Shown: positions 33,804 to 46,030 of the stretch, one piece after another
Layout: each line of letters opens with the position of its first letter
How positions within the stretch are numbered: the first letter of the stretch is position 1
Source of the DNA: Celoporthe dispersa
Lineage: Eukaryota > Ascomycota > Sordariomycetes > Diaporthales > Cryphonectriaceae
Reading direction: 5' to 3'
NCBI GenBank assembly: GCA_016584495.1
Contig: WAID01000006.1
Span: 3,162,001 to 3,226,000 of the forward strand
Length of the DNA: 64,000 bases
Notes under the pieces: model-generated
What the model was told of the DNA's origin: nothing
The model's database searches: none
The model's input: only the letters and a program-made list of their open reading frames with translations
Made by a program: the position numbers and the translations under genes

Positions 33804-35925
33804 GATGACGGTGGTGGAGAAGGTAGATTGTATGTGCTCGCGAGTCAACCGCACGGTGTTGGGTATCTTTGTCTTGATGAGTCTTTTTTTCTTCTTTTTT
33901 TTGCTTATTTCTCCTTCTCTTCCTTCTCTCTTCTCCTGTTTGTGTTTTTCTCTTGTGGCGGTAGGTGGGAGGCAACTTGTCGAGAGATCGATTCGAGGTC
34001 CTTGATAGGTGTGGGGGGGGATGCCTGACACAATATACTGTCGCAGTATGTCTGTGCTGGAGATTTGCGGTGGCGAATACGGAGGTAGTGTGGAGGAGGG
34101 TCTCGGATTCGTGAAATCGACCGCAGGCTGTTGTGGCAGCGCCGAGGTAACGATAATCAATACTCCGAGGATGGTGTGTGGCACAAGATAAGAAACTGCA
34201 GGCCGTGAGACTCGGTGTTCGGCGTGGAGGAGGCAGAGGAAGCGGAGGAGGAAAGAGGAATTGGTCGTCTTGCGGTGCACTTTTAAAGATTGCGATTGAA
34301 ACAAATCGACTCCGTGTCGCTGCTCGGCACAAGCAGGAAGGCTCGGCCACCCGAGGTGGGGCGGCCAGCGCCTAGCCAACCCGCTCACAGGCGAATGAGA
34401 GGCACTGCAACACTAATCGCTCAGCGCCGTACGCGGAGACGCCGGCTGGCCGAGTGCCTTCTTACTGTATACTACATACTGGAGCACGTACTGTGCAGTA
34501 CAGTGAGCACACCATCATGCTCCCCAAACTGACCAAGAGAGAGGCTGACAGGCTTTCAGAAGGCAGACTTGCAATTCCTCGGGATGCTGAACGGCCAGTT
34601 CATCACACAACATACGTCTAGCCCCCAACCGCAGCAAGCTGCTGTGCCTGTGCCGTGGCGAGAAATGAACTGTCTTACTGCCAGGTGCTGTAGCAAGTGT
34701 CAGCCCTCATTCACTGATGTCCTCTTTGCGTGGGAAAGTTCCTCTTTCATATGGTGCTTCTCGTCTCCTGGTGACGAGTCTTTGTCACGCCTGGAGATAG
34801 TCATCTCAGCGTTACGGCTGTGTTGCTGCTCGAATATCTATATTGCTTCAAATCTCCCTCGTCTCACGATGCCCGGCTGTCACCTATCAGCCTCAGCCCA
34901 AGAGTGCCCACTTAGGTCTTGAAGTACGAGCCATCTAATGCCATGAAATGATAGACAATTGGACAGTCTATCTCTTCTTGACTTCCAGGTTTTGGCTGGT
35001 TTCATTCTGTCTGTCCAGTGTATTGCACTTGGTATAGTATTCAATGTCATCTGACCAGTGCGGATTGCAATTGAAAGAGAGAAGTCTTGGGAAAGGGACA
35101 AAGGCAAGGCATGTTCAAGACGTGGAGTCCTTTTCTTACATGTTGGCTAGGCACAGACTTTTGGAGGATGAAGAAACAGGACATATTGTGTCACTGGCCA
35201 AGGTGATGTGCCAATGTGAGGAAGGTTGTCAACAGGCCCCTCACTCCATGCCGTGGCTTCCTCCTCAGGGCTCCCTACCTCCTACCACCTCACTTCTGGC
35301 ACTCCATTGTCGTTTCCACCTGATATCATCCTCAATCCAACCTCAAGAGAAAACGAGAAGCTCGAGAATCGACAACCTCCGGGCAAGACCACACTAAACC
35401 TCTGTCAGCAGGCACTACCTCTCCTGCCCAAATTTCCTACCTACTTTCAGGGATTCGCCCCAGCTTCTGTCGTCTTCTCTGATCTAAACCTTCCAATGGG
35501 CCTGAGCTCTTTGAGGCCCGTTCACCCACTTCCTGTTTCCATCCTCAACCCTCTACCCTTGGCGTTGCTTCGCGGTCGACTGAGCATGCAGGTGGCTCTG
35601 CGAGAGGGGGTCTAGGCTGGCCGTTTAGAGTGAGCTTCTACGGCCACGCCGCTCGGTTGAACCACCAATACTCAGAACCAAACTGATCGAATAGCCACGC
35701 GTTCCTGCCCTCTGTCGCGACTCGCACGATATCTTCTCTCGTCTTCCTCGCATTCCACAGAAGCGAGCCCTCGAGGCTTTCTCACACTCATTCCTTTCAC
35801 CGCTCTCGCCATCGTGCGTCGGCCTTCCAAGTCATCCAACACTTGTCACTCGTTCAACAATCATCCTCCTCCTAAAACAACATCAACAAGATCCTCCACC
35901 TGGCGCTGCTTGCTACGTCGCCAAT
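33804..35925. other. Divergent region between hemB and the 698-aa CXXC protein gene
   Basis: About 2.1 kb. Includes the CT-rich leader of hemB (33880-33960 on the plus strand) and a GATAAG at about 34185. Open frames at 34569-34922 and 35044-35615 have no recognisable product. Most likely two long leaders and promoters. Confidence 0.5.
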
Positions 35926-38185
35926 ATGCCGTCGTCTGTGATGACCAATGGCAAGTGGAAGAAGGCTCTGCTTCCTACGCTGGGTAGTCGTCGCCGTCGT
36001 CGAGATGAGGGTACGGCAGCTCGCCCACTCCTTTCGACATTAGATACAGGTACGTGGTGCTCTGGTCCTGCTGCATCACATCTTCCATCTCGTTGTACTG
36101 ACCAGAGCGCGTCGCTAAGCTTCTGACATCCACAACATGGTCCCATCAGCCTGCTCATCTGGTGCTGACAGAGCTCGGGACACTGTCCAAGGCGATAGTG
36201 ACAGCAGACTCGTCAGCGCACTGCTCGACACCACTGCCGACAGCGATATCATCCAGGGAGGTAGAACGCTAGAGCACTCTGGACAGGTAATAATTGATCC
36301 CGCTCGGGGCTGCTCAAGGGACAGGCTCGCTGACCCTGATCCTCAATAGGCTCATCCTTTTGCTCGCAGCCATACCATGGGCACTGTGCTTTCCAGTAAC
36401 CTCTCTGGCCGATCCTCCTCGCGGGCGAAGTCCCAAGCCCCGGCCCTTGTTTTTAATAAGGTCCTACGCCGGCCTTTGCCGCAGAACCATCGCAGCGATA
36501 CGTATGACAACCCAAAGGTCTCGCCCATAAAGAGAGCCAACGGACTCGTTCGACCGCTGCCTCAGTCCCAGAGTGCCTCTGCATACCCGGTGGGCCGTTA
36601 CAAGCGCCGCAACTCTCAGTCTTTCTCTGGAGTCTTGCCAGGAACCACTGGGCGTTTCAAGGGCGGCAGTCCGATTCGGAAGGGAGTTAACGAGGCTGAC
36701 AAGATCAGTCACTCGGTCACTTCCGTCCTCACTACCTCGCAAGATCTCACTGGCAGCGCTATAGATTCTGCAGACTCCGCCCGGCCGTCCAAAACGTCGC
36801 GCTCCAGGGCTAGAAACGTTCTGACCAAATTCACCGGCGTGCTTACTGACCATTTCGGCACCAAGGGATCTCGAAGGCGGGACACCGCCGAATCGACATA
36901 TGCTGCCGAGGATATGTCTGCAAGGCACGCTGTCCATGATCCACCCTGCGACATGCTGCCGTCGAGTCAACTTCACGCCCAGAGTCAGGTTGTCTCAAAT
37001 CCCAGACTTGATTCTCTGGACGAGGCTCCGCTGCTGGATTGGGAGAAGACCAGGCCGAGTGTAGCCAAGACTATTGCAGGAGCAACGAGGCCCCCGGCGA
37101 TAGTCGACAAGGTTGGCTTCCTCAGCGGCCAGAATTTGGATGATCCATTCTCCGAGTCACCTCCTGGACGTCATTCCAACGAGTTCAAGGCTCTCCTGAA
37201 GTTGAAACAGGGCGCGAGAAAGCTTAGGTCTCCAGCCGACCCTTTTCAGACCGAATGCATCTTGGAGACCAGCGTCGATGCCATCTTGACCAGCCCCCCA
37301 GTTGGCTGCTCCACACCTCGACGCCGAGCAGGCTCGTGTGGTCACTGCGACACTCCTACCAAGAAACCACGCGTCTTGCCGCGCCATGGACCCGACTCAT
37401 GTACACTGCATCTTGATGATAGCATTCCTATGGGATCCGAACGACGGACAGCAGGCCACGAGATTTGTAAGAGCTGCGGGGTTGAGATGAAGAAGGGCGA
37501 AGTCGGTTGGAAAGCTGGCCGCTCAGCGGGTGGGCCAATTTTAGGCGCTGGGGCCCTTCGATCCGCCGATTCAACGAGATTGAGCTCATACCCCCCCGGT
37601 TCAACGATCCGGCACGTTCCAAAGTCCATGGGATGTCTGAAAAACGTCCCATCCCTCCCGATGTCGGCCAGACACCGGGATACAGCCACGGGCCTGGCAC
37701 GGAAGAAGCATCCATCGCCCAGCAAGGGACAGCTCGAGATGTTTGGCAAGTATATGGAGCAGAACCTTGCCCTAGGCGTCTTGAGGGATCCGGACGAGCT
37801 GGGCATGAGCTTCAGCTCGCCGCATCCCAACTCCAATACGCTATCGCCCCGAGACAACAACCGGTTAATGCGTGGCCCCGCTGTCAGTAACTCGACGTTA
37901 CAGCGCAAGGGACTTGCCGCCAGTGGCAGTTCTTCGGGATTGATCAAGGCTCGCAGCCGTATCCCGCAGCCTGTCAGACAGCTTTCCCGCTCTCGTACCG
38001 ACACTGCCTTTGCCCGAGACTTCTATCCGGCCAACAAGGGTGATTCCACCACAGAGGACGAGTTACAATGGGACGTTTCGGTCTACAAGATCAATCATCA
38101 CTGCCAACACTGCGGCAGCTTGAACAAGTTGTCGAAAGTGCTACATAACCATCAGCCGAACTCAACAACAAAGAAGCTCGAGTGA
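35926..38185 (+). CDS. Unrecognised fungal protein with three CXXC pairs
   Basis: I do not recognise this protein. Exons 35926-36049, 36150-36286 and 36350-38185 give 698 aa with no frame break. It is basic and Ser/Pro/Arg-rich, and much of it is probably disordered. Three CXXC pairs stand out: CGHC at 417-420, CKSC at 460-463 and CQHC at 672-675. The first two are 39 residues apart, the spacing of a zinc ribbon or treble-clef fold; the third stands alone near the C-terminus in NHHCQHCGSLNKLSK. Repeated basic patches (KRRNSQS, RSRARN) and many SP/TP sites suggest a nuclear or phospho-regulated protein. The start is the first ATG and has a good context (CCAATATGCC). It is convergent with the small His-rich gene. 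Confidence 0.75.
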
Positions 38186-38615
38186 GCGACGGAAGAAGAA
38201 CGATGGACCGGTCTGGGCACTCTCAACGCCTGCCTCGGGTGTTAGCCCTCCAGTCTCGAATGGTACATCTCTATCATGCTTATAGAGGTTTGTTTGGTTT
38301 CATCAGGCAGGTGGCGGATTCGAATGTATCGTCGCACAACACGCATGTTTTGTGTTCACAGAAGATCAACTTGTGACCAGAGGCAGGACAGACCCCAAGG
38401 ATGCAATGATTTTGCGACCAGGTGGTGACCGAGTCACATTTGTGGTGGTATTCTTGATGACGTGTAGTAGAAATACAAAGATAAGTAACACGACCGTGTA
38501 CTCGTGGGTATCGTTCCGCTATGCCGCTAATTCATCCCGAGACCATCTCCCTCCTTCAAGATGTTGGACATTTATATCGTACAAAACTTTAATAATACAA
38601 GTCGAACAGATGGCT
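38186..38615. other. Convergent intergenic, 430 bp
   Basis: 3' regions of the CXXC protein gene and the small basic protein gene. Nothing else seen. Confidence 0.6.
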
Positions 38616-38937
38616 TTAGTAGCGGTGGCTACCACGACCATCAGTGCCACGCATACGGCGAGTACCAGCGGCCTGTATGGAGAGGGGGATCTGTCAGTCT
38701 CTTGCTCCTTACGGCAGGTTTGATGATGGTGATGAAAAAGGGTCTGTCTCGTACCTTCTCGGCCGGGTTGTGGGTGATGGAGCCCTTGAGCTTCTTCATG
38801 GCGCCGGCGATCTTGTCGCCTATGGTGGGCTTGCGCTTCTGGTGATGGACCTTCTTGCGGCCGAAGAGACCACGGCGGCGAGTGGTGGTTGTGGTGCGGG
38901 TGGAGCGGGTGTTGTGGTGATGGTGATGGTGGGCCAT
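38616..38937 (-). CDS. Small basic His-rich protein (79 aa), function unknown
   Basis: Exons 38937-38755 and 38672-38616, joined over an 82-base intron with normal splice sites; 79 aa. The product starts MAHHHHHHNTRSTRTTTTT and continues with RRRGLFGRKK, KPTIGDKIAGAMKKLKGSI, then ends AAGTRRMRGTDGRGSHRY. I recall similar short proteins with a Thr/Arg/His-rich start and an RRMRGTDG-type end in other Pezizomycotina, but no function is known to me. The exon joint restores a continuous conserved-looking tail, which supports the intron. The native six-His stretch could bind metal. It has no signal peptide or membrane segment. Confidence 0.72.
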
Positions 38938-40270
38938 TTTGAAATATGTCTTGGGTGACGAAGAGTCTTGGTCTGTTTGATGATTTTTAATCAAGTTTAT
39001 TTCCGATGTGTTTGTGTATTCTGACGATACTCCTCAGGCTGACGAGAAGAGGTGGGCCAAGGCAGAGTTTATATCTTCAGCTGGAGCAGCTGGAGGACAA
39101 AGGGGTCACAGCGAGGCCTCTTGGACCCCTCCCCAACCCATCTCCCTCCTCATGACGACCATTGACATCAGCCAGGCGAGCCAGGCCCGTCGATCCCAGG
39201 TTCCAGACCGTGAGGTGTGCACCCCCGGACTCTTGGCCAGGTTCCGTATGAGAACATGACCCCGACAATTCATTGGCCAGCTCATGCTTATCGCATCCCT
39301 CATCCCCTCCCGATCCTGACGCGCGCTTCCATCATCGTACAACGCCTCGAGGAACGACGAAAAAGAAAACAGGCTGACAGGGTGTGGGATGTGAACTCAG
39401 GCTAAGGCTGGCTACGTAGCTATGCTGCCAGCCTGTCCAAGTTTCAGGGCCCTGAGCTGGTCTGGTGAGTTGTTCGCCCCCCTTAGCGCACGAGGGAGAA
39501 GGAGGACCCTGAATTGAGCGGGCGACACCCTTGAACAGGGACCCTAACTCATTGGGCCTCGGGGCGACGTCATGGGGGCTGGGATGTATAATACGCTATT
39601 GGCTAGGGGGTGCCTTGGGGCTTGCTGGGCGTGAGTACACAGTAGGGCGGTGATGTAATGGGTGCGAGAGTGCATCCCTGTTCGCCAGCTCTGCGCTGGA
39701 TGGGCAGGCCAACAACGAATACTCCACGTTGATGCTCTGCTGGAGAGGGAGGAGAGTGGGAAGATGATTGGGGCTCAGTTTCGGGTGGATTTTTGGTATT
39801 GATAGGCTGTTGTTGGGCAGGTGGACGATTCATACCTGAAACTTGCGGGTTACGACGGAGAAGAATACGTGTACACGATCGTGCACCTGAGGCTTGTGCG
39901 GCACAGACATTATGGACTGCACTGAAGTAGTCTCGGTCCATCGCAGCCAGAACCTACCTGCGGGCAAAAACAGGCTGGTCGTGTGCGCCCTCGGAGCTTC
40001 TCATCACCAGTGCCAAGGCTCAATTACGTCGCTGACGAGGCACTCTGGAGGAGCCTCTCGATCCTATGTCCTCAAGACACCATAGATGGATCCCGCGGGC
40101 AGGCAAAATAACAGGTATGCACGTATGTATGGCTGGACCTCAACGTGCGGAGGCGTTCAAGAGCGCTGAGTAAGCGTGAGAGGGAGGGTGCTGTGCTCGC
40201 CTGCAGCCACTGGCAGCCTTTCCTTCCCCCCGCCCGACAGGCAACATGAGCTACGTACTTATCGATCGAG
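38938..40270. other. Intergenic, 1.3 kb
   Basis: Upstream of both the small basic gene and the CmcJ-like gene. Open frames here have no conserved look; no repeat or RNA gene seen. Confidence 0.5.
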
Positions 40271-41401
40271 ATGCCGACCACTAGGAGCGCCGTCTCGGGG
40301 CCAGCTATGTCTGTCGATCTGAGCGAGAGCCGCCGGGATGTGCGCACCAAGCTGAAGTACTATGATGATCCGGGGGACGGGGCCCTTCCTCTTCCTGTCG
40401 TGGTCGGCGAGCAAGTAGAACTCCCATCACCCCCCCCCCCCTCAGGCCTCATGGCTCGCTGGGATAGTCTGTGGTGCCGGGCAAAAAAAGAAGTAACAGG
40501 CTGGACAGCACCACCGTGACAAACGAACGTCCTTATATCGAAGTAGACGTGACCATCAGGGATGTCACTGGCTGCGAGGACAAGTTCAGCCTTGAGGACC
40601 ACGGTTTCTGCTTCGTCAGACACAGCAGCAGCGAGAGGCTATTCCTCGACAAGGCGTCGATCAAGGCTGTGTATTTTGCTGAAGTCCGGCAGCTGGTGAA
40701 GAAAATGTGAGCTTCACCTAGAGTAGTGCTTGGTCAGTTATCTGATTTCGAACGTGGCGCAGTACTGGCGCTTCTCGTGTCGTTGTCTTCGATCACAAGG
40801 TCCGCCGCGGGCCCTCGGACTGGCACGTGCTGGGCAAGAACAACCGTCTGAACGCTGGACCCCTTCACAGGGTCCACGTCGACCAGTCGTATGCTGGTGC
40901 TGCGCTGGTCCTACGACAGTATCTGCCGGACGAGGCAGACGAGCTCCTCGGGCACAGATACCAGATCATCAATGTCAGTCAGCCTCGGCCTACCCTTCGG
41001 TTTGAATCCGGTCGATCCCCCCCCCCCTCTTCGTGCGTCTGACGTACTTCACACCTCAGGTCTGGCGTCCTATCCAGCCCATCTTCAAAGACCCTATCGC
41101 GGTGGCAGACGCGAGGTCGGTTAGTGACGGCGATCTCGTGGCGGCGTCTGTGATCAAGCCCACCTCGGTCGCGGAGACGTGGGCTGTCAGGCCGAGCCCA
41201 GGCCACCGCTGGTTCTACAAGGGCGCGCAGCAACCTGGCGAGGTCCTGCTGATCAAGTGCTTCGACTCGGATGCCTCGGTGGCCCGACGGGCACCGCACT
41301 CTGCATTCAGGGATGCGGCGTATGATGGTTGGGAAGACAGGCAGAGTATTGAGGTGCGGGTTCTTGTCATCTATGAACAGATAGATGGAGCGGCCGGGTA
41401 G
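40271..41401 (+). CDS. CmcJ/NvfI (AsaB, GA4-desaturase-like) family oxygenase
   Basis: Fungal specialised-metabolism enzyme family, used as hydroxylases or desaturases on small molecules. Proposed exons 40271-40414, 40468-40706, 40763-40973 and 41060-41401 give 311 aa, the normal family length. Motifs: TKLKYYDDPGDG at the N-terminus, EDKFSLEDHGFCFVRH, VVVFDHKVRRG, HRVHVDQSYAGA (the H-x-D metal-ligand pair), WRPIQPIFKDPIAVADARSV and LLIKCFDSDASVARRAPHSAF (distal His). The last three exons are well supported. The first intron is less certain: its C12 run at 40430-40441 and a nearby A7 leave room for another join. The start could also be the ATG at 40307, 12 codons in. It is convergent with a beta-lactamase-like hydrolase, a plausible metabolic partner. 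Confidence 0.82.
40430..40441 (+). repeat. Poly-C run (12 C) in first intron of CmcJ-like gene
   Basis: Twelve consecutive C about 26 bases before the proposed acceptor at 40467. Part of the set of long C runs found inside introns here. Confidence 0.85.
41017..41027 (+). repeat. Poly-C run (11 C) in third intron of CmcJ-like gene
   Basis: Eleven consecutive C in the 40974-41059 intron, about 32 bases before the CAG acceptor. Confidence 0.9.
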
Positions 41402-41734
41402 CGCATGTCACGATTTCAGACACTCCCGAAGTTGGGTTCTTTGGCACTGCGCGGACGGTCTCGTGAGGGTATGGTCGATGATGTCCTCACATAATCAGAC
41501 TTTAACTGTGTGTCTTGGTCATTTTCTGAGCCACCAGCAAGCAGTATATATGGATAGTTCCTAACGCCTGGGCTCTCTTCATGGTAGTGTATGTCAACAT
41601 TCTGTGTAAGGATGAGCCCTTCTGCATTGCTACCGAAGAAAAGAAGAAAAAAAAAACACAATATGAGTGCTGCCTCTCCAAAGACAATAGTCCGCCCGCC
41701 CTCTGCAGCAAAAAGCCTGCCCTCTTATCATTCT
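41402..41734. other. Convergent intergenic, 333 bp
   Basis: Shared 3' region of the oxygenase and the hydrolase genes. It includes an A-rich stretch at 41640-41660. Nothing else seen. Confidence 0.6.
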
Positions 41735-43072
41735 TTATTTAGCCGACAGGCTCTCGTACACGGCACGCTCGAGCTCACCGTACAGTCTGGCCACTATGGG
41801 ATCAGGAAATGGCAAAGGGACACCTGCAGCACGGCTGCAACCCCGCTCGTCCTGTCGATCCACTGAGCACGGGGTGCGTTAGAAACATGCCACAAGTTCA
41901 TACAGAGAGGACCATAAGAAACCTACCCAGCGAGGGTTGGCATAACCACTCCACATGATACTCCCCTTGGATCTCTTGCCCGGGATGTCCTCGAGATTCG
42001 TCATGCCACCAAATGTAAAGTTCATGGGCAGACCCGGCGGATATTCAGGGCAGTAGGCAAACTGCGCAGGCTCCACCCTGTCCGTAAGGCGCATCTGCAG
42101 CTCCTCGTCGAGCTGGGGCCTGAACAGGAGGTCCATGCCCTCGGCGCTCAGCAGCTTGCCCTGCAGGACGGCACGGAGCAGCTTGGCGTAGTCCCTCGCG
42201 GTCGAGTACAGGCCCGCCCCTCCGCTCTCGACCGGGTGCTCTTCCGGGACGGGGAAGGGCGCACCGGCCAGGACCCCGCCTGACCCTCTGTAGGGGATCC
42301 CGGCGGGCTCCTTTCCGAGCTTCTTGGGCCAGAAGCCCGTCTCGTTCATCCCGAGGGGGTCCAGCACGTTCTGGGCCATGTACTCGCTGATCTTCTGGCC
42401 TGTGACCTTCTCGAGGACCATGACGGCCCAGTCCACCGAGGTCCCGTACATCCAGTCCGTCCCGGGGGCGAAGAGGAGCGGGGTCGAGTAGCCCTCCATG
42501 GTCATGGTCATGTTGATCTTGTCCTTGCCGACCTTGCGGCGCCACCGCATGAGGGGCTCCTCGCTCAGGTCGTAGCCCAGGCCTGTCGTGTGCGTGAGGA
42601 GCTGGCGGAGGCTGATGGGCGAGGTGTTGGGCTCCAGGCTGGGGTTGCCGGCCCTGTCGAACCCGCGCAGGAGCTCAACCTCGGCGAGGAAGGGGATCAG
42701 GGGCCGGATGTCCTCGTCCAGCGTGATGAGGCCGCGCTCGACTACCTGCAGGATGCAGATGGCCGAGGCGAGCTTGGTCATGGAGGCGATCCAGGTGAGT
42801 GTGTCTGGGCCCCACGGGCTTGCGTCCCGGGGGATGTCGACGCGACCAGCTGCGCCCTCAAACAGAACGCCTTGAGATTTGAGAAAAGAGAGAGAGAGGA
42901 ATTTCCAGAATTAGCCATCCATCAGCGTTTACTTTTGGCGGAGAAGAGGGTCCTCTTCTTATCAGGGCTCACCATCTCTGTTCACGACGGTGAAGGCGGC
43001 CCCGAGCACTTTGCCCTTGGTCGAATCGCCCCTGGCGACGTAGGCCGCGAGGATCTCATTGAGCTTCTCCAT
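41735..43072 (-). CDS. Class-C beta-lactamase-like serine hydrolase / transesterase (LovD-type)
   Basis: Family S12 fold; fungal members hydrolyse esters or move acyl groups onto secondary metabolites. Exons 43072-42973, 42870-41927 and 41862-41735; 390 aa after one correction. The start MEKLNEILAAYVARG fits the family. The nucleophile motif SMTK lies at residues 63-66, HTTGLGYDLSEE follows, and YGTSVDWAVMVLEKVTG carries the catalytic Tyr. The late motif GSIMWSGYANPRWWIDRTSGVAAVL spans the last intron joint. In the raw frame the protein stops shortly after this; adding one base near 41816-41825 restores DPIVARLYGELERAVYESL, the usual C-terminal helix. No signal peptide. The adjacent oxygenase suggests a shared pathway, but this is inference only. 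Confidence 0.88.
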
Positions 43073-44277
43073 TCCCCTTCCTTTACGCTTGCTGGGAGGG
43101 ATGGTCGGGTGAGTCTTGGCGACCGAGAAGGGAAGAAGAGATCCGTGAAGTGGTCGGATGGACCTTTTTCCCCTCCCTCCTTCTTTTCTTTCTTCTACTT
43201 TTTGTGAAGGGAGTAAGACAGACTTGTAGGAGCCGAGGTGGCCCGGCCGGGTTGAGACTCAATGCCCGACGATGCCCGCTGCGCGCCAAGTAGTGCCCAC
43301 GTGTAATTCATCTTTTAGCCGCGCACCGCGCAACGTTGCCCTGAAATAACTAGCATATTTGTCAGCCCCTCGGCCAGTTATCGTCATTCTCAAGGTGACG
43401 ATGCAATTATTAATTGTATCGGACTGACGGAGTTGCGCACAAGCATGGTCGGGGGATTTCAAAGCACTCCTTCGACGGGGGCCCTCCGAAGAGATGTTGG
43501 ATAACCATGACTTCTATGTGGAGCTGGAAAGTTGGTTTACCAGTTGCCATAGTAGCCACTTTGGTACTTACCAGATTGAATATGGCTCTAGGGCTACAGT
43601 CCTCTGTGAACGACAATTTAGACAGTATTGCGGCAAGTAAAGTAATTGGCACACGAAAAACAACACCTCCTCTGGCTTACCCTTCTCCGTAGACCTCGCA
43701 AGGTCGTGTCTGTTACTTACCTGTGGATTGTTGCGTGGAGGCCTCATTTGCAGTCAGGCGTATCACATAACTCTTACTCACTCTACTGACCTCGACCTGA
43801 TTAGCGGCCAATTGCCAGTGGTAATTGTGAGCCATCTTATGAAGCTCTTTGCCGCTGCTGATTGAGCCCGCTGTAGCCTGTTTTGGTTTCTCGAGGAGAT
43901 TTTGCGAATACCTTTCCTGGCCCCTGGTCCTTTCTGACAAGAAGGATTTAGCACTGCATACGCCACAGCATCAAGCGAGTAGAGTACTTGGCTACGAACT
44001 GCGAGATGGCCGCATTGATGGCCCGAGGCACGGATTCCTACTACAAGAGAGCACATGTGACTTCTATAGGCGACAAGCCCGGCGCCTCGTTCTCAGACCA
44101 GCAGTCAAAGGGCAGAGTCGGACCCCGGCTGGGGAGATCTGATCTGATCTCACCAGCCTGGCAGGAGATCAGACCAGAGGGCCCCAGCGACGGAAGGCGC
44201 TGGTGCCGTGCCGAGCCGAAGGACGACTTGGGGTGATCGGCTGCGGGCTGGGCGCGGCGCTGATCTATATTGTGATC

Positions 44278-44290
44278 GGGGGGGGGGGGG
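44278..44290. repeat. Poly-G run (13 G)
   Basis: Thirteen consecutive G in the gene-poor region; one of the two longest C/G homopolymers in the window. Confidence 0.95.
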
Positions 44291-45667
44291 AGCGAATGCG
44301 AGCTGTGCGGCCGCGCGCCTGGCGCAGCCCTGCTTTGTCAAGGCTCGCGCCAGCGACGAGGTCCTGGCATTGAGCAGCAGCCCTGGGGGTTTCGCCCTGC
44401 AGATGTGTGGCGTGATAGTGGGTATCGCCCGTGGGATCGACAAAATGTCGCAGGGGAAAAGAAGAAGAAGAAAGAAAAAGAAAAAGAAAAAAGAAAAACC
44501 GGGACCTGGGATCACTGATCATAGTGTATACACTCGGATATTCAACATTGATTTTATTCCTTTACGGGGCCGTCGGCGGGTGAATGTGTGAAAATTCCGA
44601 AGCACGCGCGGCGGAGGATCAACGGCACCAGGACCTGTAGCCGGGACGAGGAGAGCGAGGTTCCTCGGGGAAAAGTCCTGTACGACAGACGTGGTGTATT
44701 CAGTGGCGTGATATTCTAAGCTGGTTTGACGCTGTGAAACGGGGGATTGTTTTGAAGTTTGGCTGAAATCCCAGTAAGCAGGCTGACAGAGCCGGACAAG
44801 ACTTCTTTTTTCTTCGACACCCGGCGGGGGGCAAGCAAGGGGACAAGGGACAACCGTGGTTTGACAATACTGTATCTACCCTGCTCTGGAGTATCTGATA
44901 AGATACTTTTGATCTGGACAAGCAATCCCTCGGCAACATACAAGGAGCGCCGACGCTGGTGGAAATTGTCTGCTGGGCCGGCCTCGAGATAAATATCAGG
45001 GGGGGGGTGTAACATCGAAAGAGTAACTTACTAGTACAGCAAAACCAAGGTTAGCTTTTGCCACGAGGACTCCCAAGACGCCATGCGAAGCCACGAAGCA
45101 GCATCATCATCATCATGCAGTGTTGCCACGAGCCCACCCTGCAGGAAGGGAGACGTATTTAGGGCTGAGGGGAGGTTTTTTTCTCTGAAAGCTGAACAAT
45201 GTGCCTGATCTGGCAAGCACCAGACCCTGCTCTCTCCCAACTCGGTGCTGACGATATCTGGCCGGGCCCCACTGGACTGACTGATTTTAAGTGTGGAATT
45301 GGTCTGGTTCCTTATGATTTAGTTGGTGTGTCTCGAGAAGCCTACTGGGGTTCTGGAAGCTACACTGAGTTCGGCACTTGGAAAGTAAACTGTTTCTCTT
45401 GTCCGCCGCTGCGTGACGGGCTCAGAGAAGAGAGGATGGGGAACAAGGAAGGGGTGCTGTATTTTATTTTCTGGCAGGGTGCAGTGGCTATCAAGGATTC
45501 CAGGAAAAGGTTCGCCTGGGTTTCACATTTGGGCCCAAAATGTCAACCAGCTCGCTCAGTCTACGGACGTGCAGGTGGCTCACCGAGGCAGGTGCGGATA
45601 CTCATGGCGGATCGAGGTGAGGGAGAGGACAAAAAAAGGAAAAAGGAAAAAATAAAAATAAAACAAA

Positions 45668-45670
<3 letters not shown>

Positions 45671-45699
<29 letters not shown>
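45671..45699. repeat. (GA)n microsatellite
   Basis: About 29 bases of alternating G and A in the gene-poor region, preceded by an A-rich purine stretch. Confidence 0.9.
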
Positions 45700-45702
<3 letters not shown>

Positions 45703-45983
45703 CATGGACGGACGGACGGCTGCATCACCAGTGTACCTTGGCTGGCCCCCTTTTCCCGCGCCCACGTTGTCGAGCTTACTGTACCGACAAGTCGAGGCCT
45801 GACGGCGCCGGAGTTACCTATAGTAGCGCCTGCACGTACCCATTCCTTCTGCCCTACCAGCAGGTGGACTTCTGGGGCCCAGAATAGGAAAGTAGGTGCC
45901 CCTGGCTAGCAGGGCTTACGAACCAGCCAGGAGGCGTAGCGCCTCTCCCGTTCGTGACACGCAACTGCCTCGGGGGTTACGAT

Positions 45984-46030
45984 CTGCACTGCACTGTACT
46001 GCACTGCTCTGCACTGCTCTGCAGCTGCAG
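45984..46030. repeat. CTGCA/CTGCT/CTGTA tandem units
   Basis: Irregular tandem array of 5-6-base units starting CTG, followed to about 46062 by several further CTGCAG sites. No coding role seen. Confidence 0.7.

Noticed and set aside
33456..34388. 310-codon minus-strand frame covering the hemB leader
   Set aside because: It is the hemB first exon read through its intron and 5' leader; the conserved protein starts at the ATG at 33803.
38281..38340. Possible tRNA B-box (GGATTCGAATG)
   Set aside because: No matching A-box or cloverleaf stems at the right spacing on either strand.
44890..44907. Small palindrome with central GATA (AGTATCTGATAAGATACT)
   Set aside because: Only 7-base arms in a gene-free, repeat-rich block; chance occurrence is likely, and no gene start is near.
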